Assembly: GCF_020360975.1 (NCBI RefSeq)
Contig: NW_025408674.1
Coordinates: forward strand, 1,922,001 to 1,986,000
Direction of reading: 5' to 3'
From: Hirsutella rhossiliensis
Taxonomy: Eukaryota > Ascomycota > Sordariomycetes > Hypocreales > Ophiocordycipitaceae
Length of the DNA: 64,000 nucleotides
Shown: piece by piece, positions 48,607 through 59,285 of the stretch
How positions within the stretch are numbered: the stretch's first letter is position 1
Layout: the number at the start of each line of letters is the position of its first letter
Translations under genes and position numbers: made by a program
The notes under the pieces: model-generated
Databases searched by the model: none
What the model saw: the letters and a program-made list of their open reading frames with translations, nothing else
Told to the model about the DNA's origin: nothing

Positions 48607-49723
48607 GATGTCCGTCTCGTAACGGGACTTGTGCCGTATACAAACGGAGCATCTCGCTGATGTCGGGTGCAAAGCCCCTGCAACGCAGCTAAGCGATCCG
48701 ATAATCTATAGGCTTATTAAGGGCTTGCCCGAGTAGAATACTGCATAGTCCTACGTTACCTAGATCTACCCGGCCACTAACAATCCAAGGCAGGCATCTT
48801 TCTATAAGTTAATAAAGCGGAGGTACCTATAGAATAGCTTACCCTGCAATGGGCTAATTACTTTTGGTACGCTTATGGTTGCTTAGTTTTATATCACGGG
48901 CATCATTGTGCATTAGAGTAACTTCACCCCGCGTATGATCATATGTAGTCATACGGCTCAGCCCGTATGGTATATGTGCATGGTTCATCTGTCGGCAATA
49001 TATGGTTTAACTAAACCATACGCGTACGATTAGAAAGCCTGCTCGATGCCGTCGGATAGGGCCCAGGGGGCCCCTCGGAGGGCACCCAATACAACTCTTA
49101 TTACGACTCTGCGCTAGGCTAGACACAAGGTTTGTCATATTGCGGTCGTTTTACCTACATATATACTCTTTAGAACTCGGGACACTTGGCATGGATAAGA
49201 TAAGGCTTGATGGCTGCTGATCGTTGAGCTCCTGCATTCACGTCTGCGTTGGTCAGCTTAAAGCGAGTAGGAAGCAATGCCAAACGCCCGTATATTCAGC
49301 CTCCTTCAGCTCCGTGTTCCAAATAGCTAGACTTGCGTCCCATGACCGAACCTCACAACCATTTTCAACCCTACAACAGGGCTGTGCAGAGCAGGGCTGA
49401 ACCAAGTGCCACACCACACAATCAACATTCGGGTTGCTAGACATAAGTACATATAATTTAACTACATGTATAGATCACATGTGCTGTTCGAAGGTGAAGT
49501 CTATCAGATCGTTGGGTCTAACGGACAGCACCAGACGGCGATGTCCGGCGTGTAGGCTGAGCCTCGGTCCCGGGATTTGGGCATCCGAAAAAGGCTCGTG
49601 CGAAATGTATCTCCTATCAACCACGAAGCAGAACACGACGAGCCTCGTATTCGACAATGGCGGCGTAGTCGCGTGATGACGACGCAAGCTCTCTGATCTT
49701 AGCACGATAGTTGGGGCTGCAAG
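48607..49723 (+). other. unique, RIP-free intergenic region upstream of the cupin gene
   Basis: Normal dinucleotide use (CA and TG frequent). Short frames on both strands here lack any recognisable motif, so I call no gene. It holds a nested palindrome at 48930-49024 and presumably the promoter of the cupin gene. Confidence 0.6.
48930..49024. repeat. 95-bp nested palindrome cluster
   Basis: The outer arms CGCGTATG...CATACGCG enclose CATACGG-CTCAGC-CCGTATG (48950-48969) and TATGGTTT-AACT-AAACCATA (49001-49020). It could be a tiny MITE relic or a set of dyad protein-binding sites. Confidence 0.5.
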
Positions 49724-49729
49724 GTATAA
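49724..49729 (+). promoter_or_regulatory. candidate TATA box of the cupin gene
   Basis: TATAAG at 120-125 bp before the ATG, followed by C/T-rich sequence (CTCTCTCCTCGAC, CTCCACTCC) typical of fungal transcription-start regions. It is the only TATA-like sequence in the last 200 bp. Confidence 0.45.
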
Positions 49730-49848
49730 GACGGCTCTCTCCTCGACGTGAATATGGCTCTCAACTCCACTCCATATTGAGCACTATCGAGAAAACATAC
49801 TTTGAAAAGCTTTCGCAACTACATCACAACGCCTTCCTGTCGAACAAA

Positions 49849-50652
49849 ATGCATTTTTCCAGCTTCTCATCTACTCTGCTCCTTGCGAGTGCCACCGCCG
49901 CCCCCCAGTCCTCGAAGCGCGGGGCAGACATCAACGCCATTCTCCCACCCGTCGTGCCCGTCAACACGCGTTCCGGCAACGATGACCTCATTGCCAAGCT
50001 AATGACGGCCCCGACGCAGGTCGAGCGCATCAGGCTGCTCGACCGGCCCGGCGACTTCGTCTTCGACTTCAACGCCAACAGCACCACCTCGGGCCCCAGG
50101 ACGCAGGGCAGGGGCGGCTTCACCATCGCCGCCACTTCCCGGACGATGCCGGCCCTCATCGGCAACGGCGAGGCCATGACGGTCGGCTTCCTCGGCCCCT
50201 GTGGCATGAATACGCCGCACGTTCACAACCGCGCAACCGAGCTCAACATCGTCGTTCAAGGTCGCCTGGTGACCAACTTCGTGGGCGAGAACGGCGCGCG
50301 GCCGATCGAGAACACGGTCTCGCGCTTCCAGATGGCCGTGTTCCCGCAAGGCGCAATCCACCAAGAATTTAACCCGGACTGCCAAGGGGCGGTCTTCGTG
50401 GCGGCCTTTAACGACCCGGATCCGGGTGTTCAGACGATTGCACAGAACTTTTTCAGCCTGCGGCCGGACGTGGTCAGTGCGACTCTGGGTGGCGTGCAGA
50501 CGATCAACGGCCAGGACATCGAGTCGTTTCGCAACATGATTCCCGCCAACGTCGCCCTGGGTATCGACACGTGCTTGAAAAAGTGCGGAATCAAGCGCAA
50601 TGCGACGAGGACCCTCGAGGAAGTCTTTGCCCAGCCGCGTTCACAGCATTGA
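49849..50652 (+). CDS. secreted germin-like cupin (spherulin-1A type), 267 aa
   Basis: A single-exon gene for an extracellular cupin-1 protein. The start is the ATG at 49849, in AACAAAATG context, because only this start puts a signal peptide at the N-terminus: MHFSSFSSTLLLASATAA, with cleavage likely after Ala18. The in-frame ATG at 49711 would add 46 residues without family character. Germin box 1 is PHVHNRATELNIVVQG, giving metal ligands His124, His126 and Glu131. Box 2 is FPQGAIHQEFN, giving His171. All four ligands are present, so the beta-barrel can bind a metal, in germins Mn2+. Cys118/178 and Cys242/246 may pair, and Asn77 and Asn251 are N-glycosylation sites. Family members are germination or stress wall proteins, some with oxalate oxidase or superoxide dismutase activity; which applies here cannot be read. 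Codons are GC-rich and CpA is intact, so it has escaped RIP although transposons lie on both sides. The reading frame is intact and it is the only intact gene here. Confidence 0.93.
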   Translation: MHFSSFSSTLLLASATAAPQSSKRGADINAILPPVVPVNTRSGNDDLIAKLMTAPTQVERIRLLDRPGDFVFDFNANSTTSGPRTQGRGGFTIAATSRTMPALIGNGEAMTVGFLGPCGMNTPHVHNRATELNIVVQGRLVTNFVGENGARPIENTVSRFQMAVFPQGAIHQEFNPDCQGAVFVAAFNDPDPGVQTIAQNFFSLRPDVVSATLGGVQTINGQDIESFRNMIPANVALGIDTCLKKCGIKRNATRTLEEVFAQPRSQH

Positions 50653-51630
50653 TACGATGTTGACGATTTTGCCTACGTCGTCGCGATGAACGAGAGGTAG
50701 AGTAGAGATGCAAGTGTAAAGTCAGCTCATACTGACTTTCTGAAGTTGGTTGCCAGATGCGTCCCAAGGGGATTCACATTTTAGATTATGGGACTGAAGG
50801 ATTCGAATGAAGATTGTGGAACACAGCGAGACCACGAATGAAATATTATTTGTTTACGGAACGACAGAAAGAACTTGAAGGGTTTCCTGTTTCAATATAA
50901 ATATAGCGGTAGATAAACCCACAGAGAAGGTATCCCAGCTCCTTAGTTGTGCCACCAGAGATCATTTACGGCCTCGGGTAGGAGAGTATACCGCTCAAGC
51001 CCCTCCATCGATATGTCGTTTGAGGGGACATCCGAGCGGCTGTATCTTCCCAGGCTGGTCGATCAAATAGAAACGCAGGACGCCCGCGCCCCCTATGCTA
51101 TGGCCAGATATATAGCCTACACGATCAGAGATGGACGGGAATCGAATCGATAGATTCGATTGATGCTAAGGCTTACGAACCGTAACGAACGTCGGATCGA
51201 ATGGGTATGTTGCATCGAATCGAATGGCGCCAAGCATTGGATCGAATCGATCGAACAAAACAGCGCCCCATGCGCGGAAACTTGGCCAGGAGCTGGTTCG
51301 CGTAATTGACTGACGTGTTTAAAGTCCCTTGTAAGCGATTCTCCACGCGACGCGCGTGAATTCGTACCTAAAGGTCACGGTCCTGTGATAATGTTAAAAG
51401 ATATTAGCGAGTACACCTACTGTCGACAACTTTGCTACAAATTGCCAGATACCATATAACTGCTCCTATCATACTCACAATCGCTGATGTGCTGCGCGCA
51501 AACTCGGCTATAACCTACTTCATAGCTTGAAATGACACGTCCAGTCAACTGCATTGGGAATCAGTCTAAAGTGCAAGACGTTAAAGTATCTCGGCAGCCG
51601 ATATTAGGGGTATACTAGAGCAGTCGTATA
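50653..51630 (+). other. unique intergenic region downstream of the cupin gene
   Basis: RIP-free. AT-rich signals of fungal 3' ends (AATGAAATATTATTT near 50837, TTTCAATATAAATATAG near 50890) suggest where the transcript may end. An open frame of 68 codons at 50947-51153 has no start context or motif and is not called. A hairpin-capable stretch lies at 50991-51039. From about 51260 to 51630 I see nothing assignable. Confidence 0.55.
51141..51256. repeat. cluster of TCGAAT / ATCGAATCGAT motifs
   Basis: About 115 bp holds ATCGAATCGAT, ATTCGATT, GATCGAATG, CATCGAATCGAATGG and GGATCGAATCGATCGAAC. It is an irregular cluster of a short, near-palindromic word, not a strict tandem repeat. Confidence 0.6.
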
Positions 51631-52535
51631 AAATAGGCGAGAAACTTAGTAGCTTCTAACCTTAAAGCTAGGTCTAGGGAAGGCGTGTTTTATTACTCGG
51701 TAAGGCCTATTAAGTTTATATATAAAATACCTATAAGTATTTACTTATAAGCTACCTATACTTACCTATAAGCTATTTTAGGGCTTTTATAAATACTTAG
51801 TAGGTAGGAAAATTTAAATAGGTACCTAAAAATATATATAGGTATATTTAAGCTACTTATAGGTATTACTTATTTAGTTTAATTATACTAATTATTTATA
51901 CTTATTTTAATATAAGGTACCTATTAAGGAGAGTAGGTATAAGAGGCTATAGTTATACTTAGTAGACCTAATAGTTATATATAAAGAAGCTTGCCTAACT
52001 AATATAACTCCCTTAGCCTAAGGATATTATTTAGGCCTAACTTAGGTATAAAAATATCTTAATACCCTTTTTTAGCTAGGTATATATAGTTACTATACCT
52101 ATATAAGCCCCTCCCTTATCTTAATAGATAGACTAAGATATATATTACTAAATTTACCTTCCTATACCCTTATTTCTTTTACTATACTCTTAAGCCCTTA
52201 CTTAAGAGTAAGAATAAAATTTACTACTAAGTATATACCTTTAATAATAAATAGCTTTATTAGTAAATTCTAAACGATATTATTATTATTAAGAAATAAG
52301 CTCTTTACTAGCTAATTATATAGAATTATTACTTATCTTATTATTATAGGTTAATAATTGTAATATACCTTAATTATTATAGCTTAGGTTTATAATACTA
52401 AGGACTTTACTACTTAGACTTTTAGTATTATTACTTAATTTTAAGTTATATCTACCTACTATATTAAATTTAAATTATGTCTAAGCGTATAAAGATCTTA
52501 CTAGCTATAGCCTTAGGTCGGAATTTACTAATATA
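51631..52535. other. RIPed AT-rich sequence, unassigned
   Basis: CpA and TpG fall away again from about 51630. Repeated words such as CTTATAAGC, TACCTATA and AGGTACCTA occur on both strands, but I recognise no protein motif, LTR or inverted terminus. It is probably an old transposon relic of a family not otherwise present here. Confidence 0.5.
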
Positions 52536-53045
52536 TATTATAAACCAGCTAACTATAAAGGGATAACGGTTAGAATATAGGCTATATAGCCGAAACGTAG
52601 GATGCTAGGCGCTACGGACTATAGAAGAACCGTTAATATAAAGGTTATATAACGGATTAGTTAGATTAGTTAGATCGGACGATCGATACTAAGTAAACTA
52701 AGTACTAATTAGTCTAATTAGTTATATTAGCTAGATTAGTACTAAGTAAACTAAATAAACTAAATAAACTAAATATAATAAGTAATATTATTATAGTAAG
52801 GGGACTATAGCTATATATAGCTACCTACTTTTACTCTTTTAGATAGATAGCGCTTTAGCTTTTAATATAGATCTTTATTACGATTCTATCTTTAATTTTA
52901 ATTACCTAGTTATAGTCTATAATCTATAACCTCTAACTTATTACTAACGTAATATACTTAATATTAGTTAAACTACGCCTTATTATATCTACTAATATAA
53001 ACCCCTTAATAGGTTTATCCCTTAGGAATAATACTAGTTATTATA
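52536..53045 (+). repeat. 5' LTR of Gypsy-1 copy D (about 510 bp, U3 type IV)
   Basis: The inner half is clearly Gypsy-1 (TAGCTACCTACTTTTAC to AGTTATTATA). The outer half is unlike the other copies and contains AACTAAATA-type 9-bp tandem repeats at about 52748-52775. The start TATTATAAACC is chosen because the 3' LTR remnant begins TATTATAAATC; a start at 52789 is the alternative. Confidence 0.6.
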
Positions 53046-53129
53046 CGTTAAAAGCTCTTATTTAATATAATACTATATTACTTTAAGTAATATCGTAACT
53101 ATTAATATACTTATAAAGTAAGCTAGATT

Positions 53130-56100
53130 AACTAACTCTAGAGCTATTATATCGCCCTAGGATATAATACGCGAAATTATTACCTTTTAATATAAGGTAT
53201 AGTTACTTAAGAATAAAGGAGGTAATAAATAAGTTAGGGACCTTATAAAAGTAGTTAAACTAAAATAGCTAAGATTATTTAACGGTACTTATAATATACT
53301 TCGAGACTTTCTTACCTAACTTAAGGCCTATTATTAGTTTTACCTTATTAAACTCTTAGACTTAATTAAAAAGGTACCCTATATAGGAAATTATTTATCT
53401 AAAATAGTACTTACTTAGTTTAGACCTATTATAAGGGACTTTCTCGATAGCTAACTAGTATAATAAGATAACGAAATAGATAGAGTCTTTACTAGTTTCT
53501 AAGGATTTAAAGAAGCTATTACTAAGGTATTTAAAATAACTAATAAAGAATAAGAAGCTAAATAGAAACTTTAAGAACTTTAATAAAGGACCTTAGTATT
53601 AAACTATACTACTAAGTACTATTAAGTTACCTTAAAGCTTAATTAAGACGATAAACCTCTTATATTATGATTCTATAATAAGCTTAAAGAAGAAGTTAAG
53701 GACGAACTCTATAAGGAAGATTAACCTAATAGCCTCTTAAACTATATCTCTATAATAGTATAAATTAACGATAGATAATATATATAACGCTAAGAAAAGA
53801 AATAAGAAAGAGGAAACTAAAACCCTTCCTATAAAAATAACTTTAGTTAACGCGCTAACTATAAGAAAAAGTGTAAAATATAAATAGCCTAGGTATATAT
53901 AATAAATCTTAGACTAATAGATTTAAGTATAATATAAAAAGGTAAAGGAAAGTATTTTAACTATAAGAAACTTAAATATTACTCTAAGAAATATAGATAA
54001 CCTTATAAGGATAAGAAAACTTACTAAGTACTAGCCTTAAAGGGTAAGAAATACTTAAACGCTACTAATAAATAAGAACTAAAGTATAAACTCCTTAGTT
54101 AAACTATATACTATAACGATAAATATAAAATATACTTAAGTAATAAGAATAATACTAGATAGTTCTTAAAGCTATTAAAGAAAACCCTTATAATAATATA
54201 ATAAAGGGATCTTAAAATATAAAAATAAGTTAAATTTATAGAACTAAAATACCCTTATTTTAAAAGAGTCTTTTAAAACTAAATTAAGAAGAATAGTAAA
54301 CGATTCTAGGAAGATATATAAAATAAAAACTAATAATAGTAATAGGTAGTTTATAAATAATATAATAAAGAAGATAAAGATATAGCCCTTATACTTATAA
54401 AACTTAGATAATAACCTAAAAAGGAATAATAAAGTATTAATAATATAAGCTTTAAAGAATAAGAAATACTTAGAGAAATAAAAGATAAGAATAAACTTAT
54501 ATTACTATACTTACTATTAAGGGAAAATACTATAATTAAAGAGTACGCTTTATACTTTAAAGAATTTAAAGAAATACTTAAAATTAAAACTTAATAAGTA
54601 CCTTAAATTCTTTTAGAAAGCTAATAAGCTATATTAATTAAATATTAACTAGTACTATATTAAGGAAACTATACTATAGCTATTACTATAGTTAATACCT
54701 TTATAGCTTTATAATACAGATAGTAACTATAAAAAGAATTTAAAGATAATCTATAAATATTACTTACTTATAAGTATTATAAGTATATTTTATAGATATT
54801 ATATATCTACCTAAACTATATAATATATTTCTAGATAAAGGTATAATATAACGTTTTCTTAGTTAAGTTTAAGGGATAATTACTTTTAAAACCTTACTTA
54901 AGTATAAAACTAAACTACTAAAAAATTAATTAACGCTACCTAAACGATTAAGTTATATTATTAGAACTTAATTATAGTATACTACTTAAATACCGTGATA
55001 ATTATAGATTATTAATAAGATATCTTTTAAAGATATATAAAATTTATAAATATACTAAAATAAAGGAATAGTATAACGCTACTTACTTTAAAGTATTTAA
55101 ACTATTAATCTTTTAAAGACTTATATAATAAAGTAAATATAATAAAGAGGATTATAATAAATATATATACTTAAAATATAGAGTTTATAAATATAAAAAA
55201 GTATAAGTTTAGTATAAACGATATAATAGTATACTAAAATATTATTAGTAATATATATAAAGGCTATAAGCTATATTTAACTAAGGGAAAATTAATATAA
55301 AAATACTATATAAGAAATAAAAAGATATAAAATAAAAACCTTAACCTTTAGTATAAAAATAAATAGAATTATAAAGTATAGTATATAATTAACTATAAAG
55401 TAGTATAATATAAATAATATAGTATTATAAATAAGAAATCTTTAACTAGCTATAGGAAATTAGTCTCTTAAGCCCTAATATAATACTATATAACGAAAAT
55501 ATAAAGAAACGATATTAATAATAAATTAAAGAGGAATACTTAAATAAAATAAATAAAAACTAAGTAAAAAATAAGGTATATTATTTATAAAGGGGCTATA
55601 GACTAATATAATATAATAAGATCTAAGGACCTTAAAAATAATAATAGTAAGCTATAGTAATTAAATAGTATTAGATATTTAAGTTATAGGATATTATATA
55701 TATATACTTTTAAATTATAGTATAATAAATAATTATATTTTACTTAAAGTTATTAATTATTACTAACTTATATAGAAATATAAGAAAGATCTATATAAAC
55801 TTATAAATATTAAAGGAGAGGCCTTTAACTATAGTAACGGAATTATTAATATAGAGATTAATTACCTTAATATTAATATCTAGGGCTATAATAAATAAGT
55901 TAACTTTAATATTATAAATATTAAAGAGTATAATCTTATATTAAGACTTTTATAGCTATAGGAGAGTAACCTACTAATTAACTAGAAAACTAGCTAGCTA
56001 TATTAAAATAAAAAATTTAAGTTTCTAAGACTAGTAAATTTAAAAGAAAGTAAAGTTTTATAATAATTTAGCTATTAAATAAGATAAAAAGGATAACTAT

Positions 56101-57109
56101 TTAAGTAAATTATTATAAGCTTTAGTAATATAAATAAAAATAGTAACTAAACTAATAGATATAATAAAATCGAGTAATAAAACCTATATACTAACTAATA
56201 TAGCTATATAACTTAGTATACGATATAAATAAAATAAAGGATATAATATAAAGATTTAAAGAGTTATTACTACTTTAAAGAAAGACCTTAAATAAATTAA
56301 TAAAGAGCTTAAGTTAAGAGAAACTAGCTCTTAAAAAAAGAATAAAGCCTATAAAATAAAATAAAAAATTTCCCTTAGGAATACTAAAAATATAATAAAC
56401 TTTTTAAGGAAGAACTTAAGATAGGGTTACTTAAATATAGCTAAGAGGACTATAAAGTTTATCTTAAGGATAAAATAATACTAACGTTTTATAAGATTTA
56501 TAACTTAAATAAAAAGTAACTATAAACGCTATATAACTACCTTAATAAGAATCTATAAAAGGGGTATATATAAATATTAATATTTAAAGTAAGCTACTTA
56601 GTTATATTTATTTTAAAGAAAAATAGTAAGCTATAACTAGTTATTAACTATAAATACCTAAACGATATTATAATAAAAGACTAAATACTATTACTAATTA
56701 TATTAAAACTATAAGATTAATTATATAATAAAAAATAGTTTATAGCCCTTAATCTTAAAGGCGCCTATAACTTAATATATATAAAAAAGGGATATAAATA
56801 GATAATAGCCTTTAAAATAAAACTTAAACTATTTAAATATCTAGTAATATTATTTAATCTTATAAAAATACTAGCTACGTTTAAATAAATAATTAATAAT
56901 ATCTTATATAAATACTTAGATATCTTTATAGTAGTATACTTAGATAATATCTTAATCTTCTTAGATACCTTAAAAGAATATAAAGAATATATTTATAAGG
57001 TACTTTATATACTTTAAAATATAAAGTTATTAGTTAAGCTAGAAAAAAGTAAGTTCTATATATAAGAAGTAAACTTCCTTAGATATATAATCTTACTAAG
57101 AGAGATATA
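53130..57109 (+). pseudogene. gag, protease and RT relic of Gypsy-1 copy D
   Basis: Same Gag, zinc-knuckle (GKYFNYKKLKYYSKKY, Cys as Tyr, about 53945-53995), protease and RT order as the other copies, with YLDN at 56937-56948. It is broken shortly after the RT core by the insertion at 57124. Confidence 0.82.
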
Positions 57110-57325
57110 AATATAATAAGATAGTTACTAAGCAATATAAGATAGGGACGTTTTAAGGTAAGTTTAGTAATAGGAGAACTACTAAGCTATAGCTTAGCGT
57201 TAAAGCTAATAAAGGGTAATATAGTAGGTTCTTATACTATCTTTAAGATAACTATAGATATAGGGATAGCGGCGGACTCCTTAACCTTAGCCTTAAATAA
57301 AGCCTTAAACGTAATAGCTACCTTA

Positions 57326-57502
57326 TATTATAGAGTAAGTAGAAGTATAAGCTTAGGTATAGTTTATTAAAAGAAGGTTAATAATCTATAAGGGGGAAAA
57401 GGAAGAGAAGTATAAGCCTAGCCTATATAAGCGCGGAGGCCGCTTATATATAGACTTAGCCTAGACCTTAGTCTAAGCCTATATAGGGCAAAAGCCCTTA
57501 TA
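57326..57502 (-). repeat. 3' LTR of the non-autonomous element (177 bp)
   Basis: TATTATAGAGTAAGTAGAAG to AAGCCCTTATA; same length as the LTR at 59022-59198. Confidence 0.88.
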
Positions 57503-57728
57503 TTATACCCCTACCTAGCTTTTAAAGAGGCGCGCCTTTAAATAATACTTAATACTACGCTTAAAAGGACGGAACCCTCGCACGGACTACGCACGCTTAG
57601 TTACGGAAAAAAACATTAGTAAATAACGTATAATACCCTCCTAAGCGAGCTTCTTAGATAAACTATATTATTAGTAAGGGCCGCGCCCTAGGAGTTAGGC
57701 TTTAGTACTTCTAGCTAAGGAGTAAAGG

Positions 57729-57737
57729 TATATAAAA
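57729..57737 (+). promoter_or_regulatory. TATA box inside the non-autonomous element
   Basis: TATATAAAA on the plus strand, about 240 bp upstream of the candidate frame start; comparable to the TATA boxes before the antisense frames of Gypsy-2. Confidence 0.4.
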
Positions 57738-57966
57738 CGGCGCGTAGCTAGCTTTAGTAAGCTTATAGTATCCCGCCCCCCTATATCGGCGTATAGTAGT
57801 AGCTCTTAGTACCATAATATAAGGGACGGTACTTTAGTATATAAGGCTCCGCTCCCTCCTATATAGGGCTATATAGGCACTCCCTTTCGCTATAATTATA
57901 TTATATTAGCGGCCTTCCTATATCTTAGCCGCCCTTTCGGTCGCTATAGGTATACGTCCTATCTAT

Positions 57967-58941
57967 ATAATAGCTACTACCGTATATAAGGGGACGCTAA
58001 TAAAGCCTATAGAGGCGTTACTAAGATTACTCGTCGCTAGAGTTACTATCGTCGAACCTAACCTCCTTTTTATCTTAGCGCGTGCGCCCCTCTATTACTT
58101 AGAGTGCGTTTACCTACGCCTCCTAGCGCGGGTACTTTAAAAACTAATAGGATTTACTATTATAGCCTATATAGCGACCCTCCTATCGCTACCTCTTTCT
58201 ATCCTTAGTCCTTAAGGTAGAGATAGAGATATCTATAGTATTATTAGTATTATCCTTTTCTTATATTATAGAAGAAGATAAAAAAAGAAACTTATTACTA
58301 CTAAGCTCGTAAAGAAAGTAAACGAGATCGATATATATATTTAATAGTATAGACCTTTCGCTTAAATAAGTATACTAATCTATATTTAAGCTTATAATAA
58401 GGCAATTATACTTTACTATATCGTGCTAGCTATATACGTTTACTTAATAAAGTACCTCTTTAAACTATATAAGGTAGGCTAGAATAGCTTTACTTTGCTT
58501 TTAATAGAGCGTTATAAGCTCCTAGCCTACCGACTTAGCTATATTAGGTTTGCTATAATTAATATAGAGCTTTATAAGGAGGTTAGCTAGTCCGTTTATA
58601 CTAGTACGCGTAAACGGTAAGAGATACCTTTATAAGCGTAGGGATAAGCTTATATAAAAATAGTCGAATTAAGCGCGGATATCCCTTATTATAGCGCTAT
58701 TAGTATAGAGCTTTACTTTTATATAAAGTAGCTATAGCTTAAGCTCCGCGGAGGAGCCGTTAAACTTACTAAGGTATAGTAGTACTACTCTTAGTTATAT
58801 AGAGCCTTACTATTATAAGAGGCTCTTAATTACCTAAGAGAACTAAGTATTACGTTCGCTTTAATTTTATAACTATAAGAGTATAGATATTTCGCGTATA
58901 TATATACTAGCGTAGGCGGTTTAACTAAAATAAGTAATTAA
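57967..58941 (+). pseudogene. candidate frame of the non-autonomous element (325 codons, unknown)
   Basis: From ATAATAGCT (possible RIPed ATG-ATG-GCT, as in Gypsy-2's antisense frame) to TAA at 58939, with 21 further TAA/TAG stops. The first 90 codons contain only two of them (VARVTIVEPNLLFILARAPL). Later parts read RLSYIRFAIINIEL and IKQLQLKLRGGAVKLT. Other frames are also fairly open in places, so the frame choice is uncertain. No family is recognised. Confidence 0.35.
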
Positions 58942-59021
58942 ACGTTAGCTTTAAAGGCAGCTAAAAATACCTATTCTATATATAGGGATATAGAGAGGGT
59001 AAAATAAAAGGTAGATTATAC

Positions 59022-59198
59022 TATTATAGAGTAGGTAAAGGCATAGGCTTAGGTATAGTCTATTAAAAGAAGGTTAATAATCTATAAAGGGGAAAAGGAA
59101 GAAAAGTATAGGCCTAGCTTATATAAGCGCGGAGGCCGCTTATATATAGACTTAGCCTAGACCCTAGTCTAGGCCTATATAGGGTAAAAGCCCTTATA
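59022..59198 (-). repeat. 5' LTR of the non-autonomous element (177 bp)
   Basis: TATTATAGAGTAGGTAAAGG to AAGCCCTTATA, followed by the duplication CCTTA. Confidence 0.88.
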
Positions 59199-59285
59199 CC
59201 TTACTCTTATTTAATATTAAAGTTCTAGATACCTTTAGCTAGGTCCTTAGTATAATCTTAATAATAATAATAATATAATAAGATA

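Larger units (their letters stand above)
57326..59198 (-). mobile_element. non-autonomous LTR element with Gypsy-2-type LTR ends (1873 bp)
   Basis: Two 177-bp LTRs (57326-57502, 59022-59198) and perfect duplications CCTTA (57321-57325, 59199-59203). The right LTR starts with the same 24 bases as Gypsy-2's 3' LTR and both end CTTATA, so it is probably moved by Gypsy-2 proteins and has the same (minus) orientation. Its 1519-bp interior shows no gag, RT or integrase. Instead the plus strand, antisense to the LTRs, has a TATA box and a long frame. Confidence 0.82.
57124..59271 (+). mobile_element. SINE/LINE-like insertion (270 bp of its own) hosting a small LTR element
   Basis: It interrupts copy D and is flanked by a 14-bp direct repeat AATATAATAAGATA (57110-57123, 59272-59285). 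Without the inner element and its 5-bp duplication, its own sequence is about 270 bp and ends in an (AAT)n tail just before the right repeat. A long, odd-sized target duplication and a simple 3' tail fit target-primed reverse transcription, so a SINE or a 5'-truncated LINE. No tRNA-like promoter boxes are recognised after RIP. Confidence 0.55.

Noticed and set aside
48456..48683. Open frame of 75 codons on the minus strand
   Set aside because: It lies across the right arm of the inverted-repeat element and its flank, has no motif, and is Arg-rich only because of base composition.
49253..49705. Three short overlapping frames upstream of the cupin gene (both strands)
   Set aside because: No start context, no motif, mutually overlapping, and they sit in the likely promoter region.
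49711..49848. Upstream in-frame ATG as the start of the cupin
   Set aside because: It would add 46 residues that bury the signal peptide; a TATA-like box at 49724 would then fall inside the coding region.
49802..50385. Other frames overlapping the cupin gene (plus frame at 49802, minus frames at 49824 and 49999)
   Set aside because: Shadows of a GC-rich gene; no motif, and the cupin frame explains the sequence fully.
50947..51153. Open frame of 68 codons downstream of the cupin
   Set aside because: No recognisable motif or start context, and it spans the hairpin and the start of the TCGAAT cluster.
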